Shown piece after piece: positions 23,255-33,600 of a stretch of DNA of 48,721 nt. Within the stretch, counting starts at the first letter, position 1. Each line of letters opens with the position of its first letter. This stretch comes from Auxenochlorella pyrenoidosa (lineage: Eukaryota; Chlorophyta; Trebouxiophyceae; Chlorellales; Chlorellaceae). The position numbers and the translations under genes are program-made. Where the stretch lies: positions 763,681-812,401 of the forward strand of contig KQ481946.1 of NCBI GenBank assembly GCA_001430745.1. Direction: 5' to 3'. Under the pieces are notes generated by a model. That model saw nothing but the letters and a program-made list of their open reading frames with translations, searched no databases and was not told where the DNA came from.

Positions 23255-26200
23255 ATGGCGCGCCTGGCCGTCTCCCTGTGCCTGCTGCTGCTGGCGGGCG
23301 CTGCCCTTGCCAGTGAGGAGGGGGGGCGGCAAGGCCTGCTCGCCTGGTTTCTGGCCCTGCCAAGCCCCCAGTCGGGCCGCCTGCATTGCCATCGCGCCAT
23401 TACCTGGCAGGGTTTCGCCCTGGGCGCTCCTTTGATGCGGGCGGCACCGCCCACGTCTGACGGCAGTGCGCACGTCTGACAGCCTGCCCGCCGCCCAGCG
23501 GTTCCCGCCTGCTGCTCCATCCTGCGACCTATTCCACTTGCTGCAATAATCTTGTCTCTCAATCTGATATCGGATATGCAATGTGGGACTGGCGCTCACC
23601 CTCCCACCCCTGCAATCGCCCCCCCGGCTCCCGCCCCCGCAGAGCCCCGCAGCCTGCTGCAGGACTCGCCGCCAACCGCCACCTCCGCCCCCACCGACAA
23701 CTCCCCGTCCCCTCCGCCCGCGGGCGCCAGCGCCAGCGCCTCGGCCCAGGCCTCTGCCAGCTCTTCTGGTGGCGGCTCCGCCACTGCCTCGGCTCTGGCC
23801 TCTGCCGTGTCCAAGGGGGGCCAGGCGGCGGCGCAGGCTGTGGCCCAGGCGGTGGCTGCCAACCAGTCTCAAGCGGTGGCAAGTGCGTGGTGGTTTCCCT
23901 CCTCCTTTTAAATTTGAGCAGAGAATTGGCGTTGATCTGTGAGAGGCACAGGGGTCTGAAGAGAGAAGGGGGGATTGCAGCCACTCCTGCTGACATGGCA
24001 ACCCTCCCCCGTNNNNNNNNNNNNNNNNNNNNNNNNNNNNNNNNNNNNNNNNNNNNNNNNNNNNNNNNNNNNNNNNNNNNNNNNNNNNNNNNNNNNNNNN
24101 NNNNNNNNNNNNNNNNNNNNNNNNNNNNNNNNNNNNNNNNNNNNNNNNNNNNNNNNNNNNNNNNNNNNNNNNNNNNNNNNNNNNNNNNNNNNNNNNNNNN
24201 NNNNNNNNNNNNNNNNNNNNNNNNNNNNNNNNNNNNNNNNNNNNNNNNNNNNNNNNNNNNNNNNNNNNNNNNNNNNNNNNNNNNNNNNNNNNNNNNNNNN
24301 NNNNNNNNNNNNNNNNNNNNNNNNNNNNNNNNNNNNNNNNNNNNNNNNNNNNNNNNNNNNNNNNNNNNNNNNNNNNNNNNNNNNNNNNNNNNNNNNNNNN
24401 NNNNNNNNNNNNNNNNNNNNNNNNNNNNNNNNNNNNNNNNNNNNNNNNNNNNNNNNNNNNNNNNNNNNNNNNNNNNNNNNNNNNNNNNNNNNNNNNNNNN
24501 NNNNNNNNNNNNNNNNNNNNNNNNNNNNNNNNNNNNNNNNNNNNNNNNNNNNNNNNNNNNNNNNNNNNNNNNNNNNNNNNNNNNNNNNNNNNNNNNNNNN
24601 NNNNNNNNNNNNNNNNNNNNNNNNNNNNNNNNNNNNNNNNNNNNNNNNNNNNNNNNNNNNNNNNNNNNNNNNNNNNNNNNNNNNNNNNNNNCCGGACTGG
24701 CCCAGGCGGTCAGCCAGGGCGCCTCCCAGGCCACCGCTGCCGCCCAGGTTAGCAGATGGCAGTGCTAGTGTGCATGTCTTAAGGGATTGCAGCCCCGCCC
24801 TCCAACCACCTGCTTTCCCTCCCACCCATGCTTGGTGCAGGCCACCAGCCAGGCAGTGGCGGCGGGCGCGCCGGCCACTGCGACCGCACAGGCACTGGCG
24901 CAGGCACTGCTGCAGGCACTGCAGTCTGCCCCCCCTGCTGCCGCTGCACAGGCTGTCAAGGTACAAGGCAGTGCGCTGCCGGCAGGGGGTGCCTTCCAGC
25001 GCATGCCTGCGTGTTGCATGCGCAGGTGGCCTCACCCGACGCCATCCCTCAAGCCAGTCCCCCCCTATCAAGCGCTCTTCTCCTAAAATTGCCCCCAGCC
25101 GAAGCGTCCCTTCCTCCGTCTCCCCACCCCCCACCCCCCCACCACCACCCACCCCCACCCACCCCACCCCCACCCCCCACCACCTCTGCCCGCAGCCCGT
25201 GGTCCAGGCCGTCCAGACCGTGGACACGGCGGGCGTGCAGGCGCTGCAGGACCAGACCTGCGCCGCCCTGGCCCAGGTGAGCCGGGACGGCTTCTGGGTG
25301 CTCCTCGAGGAGTGATTGCCGCAATGCAAGGCATGCCAATGCAACAATCTGTCGGCCCCCCCGCTTCCCCAGCCCCAGACCCTCCACCCACCCCAACCTG
25401 GCAGCCCACCAACACAGACAAACACAAACCACCACCAACCCTGCAGCTGGTCACCTCGAGCCTGGCCAACGGTGACTTCACCGGCGCGTCCCGCCTCATC
25501 GCCTCTGTGTTCATCCAGGGTGAGCGCTGGACCGCCCAGTCTGCACATGACAGTTCAGCCTGAGTGCTGTGTCCAAGTGCCTGCCCTGCCTGGGTAGGTG
25601 CTTTCTGGCCAAACTCCCTGTCTGGTGGATGACACAGCGCCTGATACACAAGCGCTCTTCCTTGCTTCCTTCCCACCTGCCACCATGCGTCCGCAGGCGG
25701 CCAGTGCGCCCAGACCGTGGCTGACGGCCTGGCAGGCGCCGTGAACAACCTGGGCTGCGGCACGCTGGTGTCTGCGGTCCAGCAGGCCTACCAGGCAGGT
25801 CGCAGGAGCACTGTGTGCCACCTCGGGCTGTGCATTCCTGTCAACGGCCTTCGAGATTGTGCATGCGCAACAGCCTGTTGCCGCTGCCAGGTCACCCCAG
25901 TTTGCTGCACTCTGCCAGTCGCCCTGCTTCAAGACGCCACCACATCATGGTCCTCTTTGCCTGCCCAACCCCTCGCCGCCCTGCAGGTGGCCAAGCAGGC
26001 GGGCCAGGACTCCGCCTTCACCTCGGCCCTGGCATCCTTCCCCAACGTCATCGCCGCCATCAGGGCCTGCCTGGCTCCCTCCCAGGCAAGAGGGCACAGC
26101 AGTATGGCACGGCGCGCATCGGGAGATGGCAGGACAGCACCCGCTGGCCCCACAAACTCAATACCACAGCCCGCCCCGCAGCCCTGTCCCACATGCTGGT

Positions 26201-26440
26201 GCGCAATGCAGCTGCACAAAGTGCTCTGCCCTTTGTTTGCCACCCCCACCCTCCTGCCAGGTGCTGTGCTCCATCCAGTCTGGCCAGGCTGCCACCGCAC
26301 AGGAGACGAGCCCGTCCCCCTCTCCCAGCCCTTCTCCCAGCCCGTCTCCCAGCCCGTCTCCCAACCCCTCTCCCAGCCCGTCTGGCGGCGGCGCCTCAGC
26401 CAGCGCCTCTGCCAAAGCCTCTTCCAGCAGCTCGCCCTGA
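23255..26440 (+). CDS. Secreted Ala/Ser/Gln-rich protein with Ser-Pro tail (assembly gap inside)
   Basis: Function not recognised. ATG at 23255 encodes a strong signal peptide, MARLAVSLCLLLLAGAALA. Visible exons: 23255-23312, 23643 to about 23880, an exon ending at 24747 after the gap, 24841-24960, 25196-25276, 25447-25519, 25697-25794, 25987-26085 and 26261-26440. After the signal come a Thr/Ser/Pro stretch, a Ser-Ala-Gly block (GASASASAQASASSSGGG) and Gln-Ala-Val repeats (QAAAQAVAQAVAANQSQAV). A less repetitive helical region with five Cys follows, then a (SP)n tail and a Ser-rich end. Ser-Pro repeats are typical arabinogalactan glycomodules in plants and algae, so a wall or matrix role is inferred. 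Two introns (donors at 25795 and 26086) are GC-AG; the phase excludes the nearby GT in the first. Confidence 0.72.
24013..24691. other. Assembly gap (679 N)
   Basis: Run of N inside the secreted Ala-rich gene. Flanking exons carry Gln-Ala repeats, so the gap probably hides further repetitive exons. Its true length is unknown. Confidence 0.99.
25107..25192 (+). repeat. CCACCC-type pyrimidine-rich intron tract
   Basis: C-rich tract with interspersed A immediately before the 3' splice site of the exon at 25196. Similar tracts stand before several acceptors in the window, for example near 19960 and 21360. Confidence 0.8.
26308..26383 (+). repeat. Ser-Pro dipeptide repeat
   Basis: Imperfect TCTCCCAGCCCG repeat encoding about a dozen Ser-Pro dipeptides, one varied to Asn-Pro, in the last exon of the secreted Ala-rich protein. 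Non-contiguous prolines of this kind are classic sites for hydroxylation and arabinogalactan addition. Confidence 0.9.
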
Positions 26441-26773
26441 ATGCAGCGCCACGGTTTTTGGCGCCTCATGAGCGCGCCTCACCTGCTGCCCATCACAAGG
26501 CCACAAGACTGTCCCCTCAGTTTGCCGCGATGCAAACAGCTGTGGAACACCCCTGTACAGCAATGCCCCTCTGCCCTCCCCCCTGCCCTCGAAGACCCCG
26601 CTCCAACCTTGAGCACTGCTACTGCACGCTGATGTTTGTTTCCATGCCACTTTACTTGTAGCAACCAATCTCATAGCTCACAAGTGAGAGCAAAGGCGCT
26701 GGCCTGAGCTGGGCATGGGACATGGAATGCAGGTAGGGCTTGGTGATGGAGCAAGGTGACAGCGCGGGCGCGC
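26441..26773. other. Intergenic region between convergent genes
   Basis: About 330 bases between two stop codons on opposite strands. It should contain both 3' UTRs. No other feature is visible. Confidence 0.55.
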
Positions 26774-29700
26774 TCACTTGACGCCCAGCCGCCGCAGCTG
26801 CAGGCGCACGCTGCTGCACTCCCGGGTCAGCTCCTCCAGCCGGCGCTCCACCTCGGCGCGCCGCTTGCGCTCCTGGGAAGGACACAGAATGAGCGCAAGG
26901 TGGAGGCACCCGGTGGAAGGTTTGGACGGGGTGCTCCTCTCTGCCTCCCTGCAAGTGCCTGCGCACAGCAGGCGAACGCACTGCGCCGCCCGCGCGCACA
27001 GCAGGCCGGCACGCCGCGGCCGCCCCCCCCCCCCCCCACCCCCACCTGCAGCGTCCTGCCGGTGGTGTGGCTGGGCATGCGCGCGCTCTCCGCCTCCAGC
27101 TCGTTGCGCTCGGCATTGAGGGCCAGCAGGCGGTCCTCCAGGGCCTGGGTACGCGCCAGCATGTCCTGCAGCGCACAGCATGGGAAGACACGCTGGCAGG
27201 CAGCTGGAGGCGGGGCAGGTCCACCAGCAGTCCAAGCCACAAAGACAGGGCAGGCTGGCCGGGCAATCACTACACCCAAACAGCGAGCTTGGGAGCCCTT
27301 CTCCGTGTGCAGAGGACCGCCGCCGCCGGGCCTCCGCACCTGAAGCGTTGCCTCGGTGGCAAATGGGCTGCCAGACGGCCCAGGGGTGCCCGCCCCTACG
27401 GACAGCGCGCCCAGGCGAGCGCCCAGCGCGTCTGTTCCTGCGTCAGAACGCGCCCTTCCCTCCGCAGAACTGGTTCGGGCGGCAGCGGGAAGGTGCTGCG
27501 GCTGAACTGCCTGGCCAGCGCTCGACCCACCCATGTGCCTGCTGGGGGTGATGCAGCTGCTGCCATATCCGTTTTGCAGCTGCCAGGGCAGCGGCAAGTG
27601 TGCTGGCGTCACGTCTGCCTGTGGCGGCGGCGGCTGCGCGGCACCCCGCCTGTCAGCAGGCGGGGCCGCGTGCACGGCAGATGTTGCGATGCTGCTGCCG
27701 TAATCATTCTGCAGCTGCCAGGGCAGCGGCAAGCGTCCCACAGAGCCGGCCGCATCACTGCTGATGCTGCAGGCATCGCTGGCATCCGCCGCTGCTGCAC
27801 TGCCTGCCTGACCTGCCCTCCTGCTATCCTTGCTGGGCCAGTCAGCGGCATGGCCCTCAGGGGTGGTTGCATGCTGGTTGAACTGCTGCAACGCACTGCG
27901 GGTGGGTGCACCCTGGCTGTGCGAAATGGGAGCACCCGCCGCGGTTTGCGGCCGCTGCTGCACAGGCGGCATCTGGTATGGATGAGGCCAGGCTGCCTGA
28001 GCAGTTGACAGGTTCTGCAGGCTGCTTCGAGGGTCCAGAAACCACTGCTGCTCTGGGTGCGCTGTTGGCACACCCGACTGGTGGGCTGGCATTGCAGGCG
28101 GTGTTGCCTGGGAGGGTGCACGAGCCCAGCTGGGCGGTGTGCCATGCTGCTTGTGCTGGAGGCCGCCAGAGTTGCATGCAGGCTCTGCACTGGTCTGATA
28201 GCGGGCACTGCTGCCAACTGTGTTGGCAGCACTGCCGCTGCTGCGAAGGTCTGAAGCGGGCGATGCCACAGCCGCTGCAGCAGCGGCGGCGGCGGCTGCC
28301 CTGGCTGCCTCTGCTGCCAGCTCTGCATTGCGGCACTGGAGGTCGAACACCTCGGCGCGTGCGAGGCGGAGCGCCTCCTCCAGCCGCTGCTTGTCAACCT
28401 GCGGGGGCAGCACAGCGAAGGAGCGAGGCCCTGGGCGCGGTGGCGCAGGGGAAATGAGCAACGTGCCCACGTGCACCCACACGCAGGTTCCTTTCTGGCA
28501 AGCGGGACGCAGCCATCGTCACCTGGCCAGCTGCCCGGCTCACCTCAAGCCCCGCAACCTGCTGGCGCAGCGTGGCGTTCTCGCGCAGCAGCGCCTCGCC
28601 CTCGCCGTGCAGCGCATCCAGCTGGCGCTCCTTGCTGCCCTCCGAGCCCTGCTTGGGCTGGGAAGGGTTGCCGTCAGGGGCGCAGGGTGGCATGGCCCCA
28701 GCTCACGCCGAATGGGCCACACATCCAGTACTGTTGCGCGTGCCTTCCCCTGACTTGCGTACAGGCAACCCTCCATCCAGCACCCACTTCCTGCTTTCTG
28801 CTCACCTGCAGCGACCGCAGGCGGTCCTCAAGCTGCCGTATCGTCACGTTGCTCTGCGCCAGCGCGGTGCCCAGCTCAGCGTTCTTCTTGCGCAGCGCAG
28901 CGCCGCCGTCCTCCAGCAGGCCTGCATGCGACACAGCAGCCTCCAGGCGCTGCTGCAGCGCACGCAGCTCGCGCTCGCGCTGCCGAGCACAGGAGGGATG
29001 GGTCGGGTGGTTGATAAGCACACAGGACAGGCGTTTCGGAGAGACCAAGCTTAGCGAGCCTGCCTGAGGGAGGTGCGAGCGCCAGAGCCTGGGCACATGC
29101 GTGCAGGGCAGCATTCACCTGCGCGCACTCGTCCTTCCAGCGTGCCACCTCATCTGCCAGCTCAGCGGCGCGCCCCCGCTCCTGCTCCAGCTCAGCCTCC
29201 TTTGCCGTAGCCTGCGCCTGCTTGGCGGCTGCAGCGGCGGCGGCGGCCTCCGCCTCGCGCTGCTTTGCAGCCAGCCGCCGCTGCAGCGCCTCAAATTCCC
29301 CCCGGTCTGGCTCGTCGCCCTGGGAGGATGGTGGCGGCGTGCTGCGCTGGCCAGGCTGCTGCCGGGACGAGCCGCGGCGGACGCTGGCGGGTGGCGGCGG
29401 CGGTGACGCCTCACGATCGGTTGATGCTGCTGCAGCAGGTGGTGAGCTGACAGCAGCGGCTTCCAGCCGCTCCTGCAGTTCACGGCATTGCCGTGCCAGC
29501 TCCTCATTCTGCTGCTCCAAGTGCTGCGTATAGTGAGCTGGCACCTGCTCGGGGAGCGCCGCCTGCCGGCCCCACTGTTGCGGCGACGGCGCGTTCATAG
29601 CGTCCTGTGGATGCCCCCAGCTGCTGGAAGAGTACGGACCCGCGCCCGCTGAAGGGGAGGACTCAAGGGCCAGTGTCTCGGTGGTGTGGAAGACGGTTGC

Positions 29701-29877
29701 GCCAAAGGCGGGGGCAGCGGGGGCGGCGCCGCCATACTGGCCCAGGCCCTGCGCTGGCTGCGCCAAGTAAGACGGCGTGGCTGCTGCGGCTGCGGGATGA
29801 GCGCCCCAGTCTATGCGGGCCTCCCAGGGCCCACCGCTGCCCGAGAAGGGGAGCGACGCCTGGCCGAAAGAGGCCAT
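26774..29877 (-). CDS. Coiled-coil protein of unknown function, about 774 aa
   Basis: Six exons, all phase 0: 29119-29877, 28806-28979, 28544-28657, 27340-28398, 27046-27165 and 26774-26872. Start MASFGQASLPFSGSGG is at 29877. Residues 1-100 are Gly/Ala/Ser/Pro-rich. A first coiled coil follows from about 110 (HLEQQNEELARQCRELQERL) to about 390, broken by a Ser/Pro linker. Exon 4 is mostly disordered, Gln/Ser/Ala-rich, and holds two copies of LPLPWQLQN(D/G)YGSS. Short coiled coils close the protein (TQALEDRLLALNAERNELEA; RAEVERRLEELTREC). No catalytic domain is seen. The gene is head to head with the kinesin gene, so a cytoskeletal or centrosomal role is possible but not shown. Confidence 0.82.
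27558..27735 (-). repeat. Two-copy LPLPWQLQN motif
   Basis: Near-identical segments at about 27690-27735 and 27558-27600 encode LPLPWQLQNDYGSS and LPLPWQLQNGYGSS, separated by about 30 residues of unrelated disordered sequence. This looks like a local duplication of a short linear motif. Confidence 0.85.
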
Positions 29878-30682
29878 CCCGGACCTCAGAACAGTTTGAC
29901 AAGACTTGCGGAGAAGCGCGGGGCAGAGGGGCTGTCGAGAAATGGAAGGATTGCATTATTCAACAAGTCAAACGCACGGCAGCGCAGCGCAGGACTGTGC
30001 GCGACAGACATGGGGTGTTCACAAGATGCAGCTGCAGGTGGGGCCTGTGAATCTTTTGCCTGGCCTGGATAATTGTAAAAGAGACTGTCCCCTTACCGGT
30101 CTGCCGACCATAATTAGTGCTGCATGCGCATGCAGCGCTAGCAGCAGATTGTTTTATGAACGCAGCCTCTCGGCCAGCGCATCCAAGCCCATGTCAGATT
30201 CCTCATTGCAATCGCAATTTCAGCTCATACGTTCTGATACGTGCCTCCACTTTCGAGGGGTGTGTAGCAGCACGAGTCGTGCCCAGGACCCACTGCTGCC
30301 GGCACCATGGCACTGTGCAGAAAAGTGGCGCTCGCCTCCAGCGCTTGCCACGCCCACCTGCAAGAGCCAAGCAGCTGATTGACGACCTTGACGGACAATG
30401 ACCCCCACGTTGCTATCTGGCAGGGAACTGGTGAGTTCTGCTGACAGCTGACAACAGCTCTTGGCAGCAAGCAGTCGCCGGCTGTCGGCGCCGCCCAGCG
30501 CGCCCAGCATGTCTTGTGGCAGAGCCTCTCTGCGGCTGTGCCTGCGCCGCGCAGGTCGATACTCGCAGTGCACCGCGAGCCGGACGACATGCGGGCGTTG
30601 CACTCCTGACCACAGCTGTCTGGGTGTTGCACCGCCCTGTGGCTTTTAGCCGAGGCTCGGGGACCCCGGACACCAGCAGATC
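29878..30682. promoter_or_regulatory. Candidate bidirectional promoter between coiled-coil gene and kinesin
   Basis: The start codons of two divergent genes are 805 bases apart. The region contains short open frames on both strands that I do not support as genes. An AT-richer patch lies near 30060-30240. Confidence 0.5.
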
Positions 30683-33600
30683 ATGAAGAGGGTTCTCGCC
30701 GCCCTCAGCGGCTCCTCGAAGAAGAGCACGGAGAAGGCCCGCAGGCGCCTCGAGGCCCAGGAGAATGCGGACTCTCCGCTGGTACCTAAGCGCCTGCTGT
30801 CGCCCATGCCCTCCAGCGGGCTGCGGGGCCGCTCAGCGAGCCTGGCGCTGGCCGATGTGAACGGCACGGTGAGCTGCCGCCACCTGACGCGTGCGTGCTC
30901 CGAGTCTGTGGACAGGCATCCCTGCTCGTTAAGCCGGATGCTGATAGAATTACATTGCCTTTGGTGACACACCCTGTGCAGCCACGTTCGCTCAACTATG
31001 ACCGCTCACCACCGCGTGTGCGACCGGCGGCCACAAGCGCCGGCCCTCGGGCCAGCCCACGCCCCGCAGCGCCCACACCAGCACGCACCCCTGCACGAGG
31101 CCAGTCGCGCTTTGCCCAGCAGGCTGCTGCTCAGGAGTGCGGCGCTGCATATGACGGGATGGCTGTGGCCGCCGCCGCTGCGGGCACCGACCCCGCCGCC
31201 GGCAGCGACAACATCCGTGTGGTGTTGCGTGTGCGGCCGCGCAACGATCGGGAGCTGAGCGTGGGCGGCGGCATGTGCGTGCAGCCGCTAGGCAGCACGG
31301 CTGTGCGCGTGGCCTCCCACCCGGAGCCCCACTCCTTCAGCTTTGACTATGTGGCAGGCGATGGCACCGACCAGGAAACCATCTTCCACGGTGGGCTGTG
31401 CTGGCGGTGCTTGGGTGGCAGCCATGTGCTTGGGGCCACGCTGCGCAATTCCGCCCGCTGCACTGCTGCTGGCTGCTTGCATCTGATGGCGCTTGCGTCA
31501 CCTGCCATCCTGTCTCCCTGCCTGCCTGCAGTGGCTGGCCGGCCGATTGTGGAGAACTGCCTTGCCGGGTACAATGGCTGCATCTTTGCATGTGAGTGGG
31601 TTGCAGGCCACATGCTGCAGCACATTTCGCGGCGTCTCACGCTGTAGCTGCATGAATGCAGCACATGCCCGGAGTGACGCCATGGCTTCCTGTGCTCCCT
31701 GGCATGCCCTGCGTACCACATGCCCCCCCCACCCCCACCCCCACCCCCCCCACCCCACCCCCCCCGACCCACCCACCCACCACACCCCACCCGGCCGCCG
31801 CAGACGGCCAGACCGGCTCGGGTAAGACCTACACCATGCTGGGCGCGGGCGAGGTGGACGAGGCGGGCACCGGCGGGCGCGGCGACGCGCAGCGCGGCCT
31901 CATCCAGCGCGTGTTTGAGCACCTGTTTGCGCGCATGGCGCAGGGCGGCGGCAAGCACCTGCTCGAGTGCTCCTTTCTGGAGATCTACAACGAGGTGGGC
32001 GGGCACGGCCCCTGGACAGATGGCGCGCTGCACTGGCCACTGGGTTACGTGGCAGGCTGCATGGCTTGCTGCATCTGCCATCGAGCTGCCTGGACTGCCA
32101 GAGGGCCTGCACATTGACTGCCCATGCCGCCCCCCTCCCCCGCTGCCGCAGACCATCACCGACCTGCTGGACCCCTCCCGCACCAACCTCCAAGTGCGGG
32201 AGAACCTGGAGGGGCAGTACGTCAGCAACCTCACAGCGCACGAGGTGTACCGCGGTGCGTCCCCGCAGGCCCAGGGATGGCCCGCGGGCAGGGGTTACAC
32301 AATGCTCACAAGCTGTGCATGAAGCGCCGCTTACGAGGGCCCCACAGCATGCCATGTGTGTTGCTGCTTGCTCCTTCTGCACCTGCCTGCTTGCTTGCGT
32401 GAGCGCTTGCCCACAGGCCTGCCCAGCCACCCAGCTCGATGACCCCTGCTGTCACACTGGTCGGTCACCCGTTGCAGTGGAGGATGTGGTGGCGCTTTTG
32501 CGCATGGGGCAGGCCAACCGGCGTGTGGGCGAGACGAACATGAACGAGCGGTCCAGCCGGTCACACAGGTGAGCATGGGCAGGGGCACTCTGCAGCAGGC
32601 CGCCGCAGTGTCGGGAAGGTGGGAGTCACAGCGCGTGTCACCCAGCGTGACCAGCGCAGGTTCCCGGGCCTCTCCTGCGTGCCAGGCTTTACCCGCCGGG
32701 GCCCCGCCGCTCCCCCCCCGCAGCGTCTTCACCTGCAAGCTGCAGAGCAAGACGGTGGACAGCTACGGAGCCACCCACATCCGTACTGCTCGGCTGCACC
32801 TGGTGGACCTGGCGGGTAGGAGAGCTGCTGCGCTTGATGCACTTTGCTGCCTTCCGCTCGTCCTGCCCCTGCTCTTCTTGTAGTAGCCAATTCAATATTA
32901 CGGACTTGCTGCAAGCTGTGGACACAACAGCTGGCTGTGTGCGGGGCCTCGCCTGTGCCTTCCCGTCACGTTCTGCAGGCAGCGAGCGGCAGAAGGCGAG
33001 CGGGGCGCAGGGCGAGCGCCTCAAGGAGGCCACCGCCATCAACAAGAGCTTGTCGGCGCTGGGAAACGTGATCATGAGCCTGGTTGACCAGCAGCACGTG
33101 AGGATCGTAAAGGGGTGGAGCGTCTGCAGGGGATCAGCAATGCATCTCAGTGCAGGCAAGGGCAGTGTGTCATGCGCAGCAGCTCATATCTGCTGCCCTA
33201 AACTTTGCTCGCAGGGCCGAGTGCGCCACATTCCCTACCGCGACTCACGTCTGACCTACCTGCTGCAAGATTCGCTTGGTGGCAATGCCAAGACGTGCCT
33301 GGTGGGTGCTGGCATGGGCAGGTGTCGCGAAGCACTGTTCCAGTAACTTGCCTCGGCTGTGGGTGTGGTTGAGCACTGGGCCCGGCAACAGCAGGGGATA
33401 TGGCTGCCCCCAGCTGTCTTCTTGCACCTGCTTGCAACCCCCTGCTGGCTCCCTTACATGGGTGATGTTCTTGATAGCCAGCGCCTGCTTGCTGGCTAAG
33501 GGGTACTTCCCTGCATGCCTGCGGCTATCTGCAGGTTGCGACCGTGTCGCCAGCCTCGGTGAACATGGCAGAGACGCTGTCCACACTGCGCTTTGCCGAC

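Noticed and set aside
25795..25805. GT donor four bases downstream (GTCGCAG) in the secreted Ala-rich gene
   Set aside because: It shifts the next exon out of the frame encoding VAKQAGQDSAFTSAL; the GC donor keeps it.
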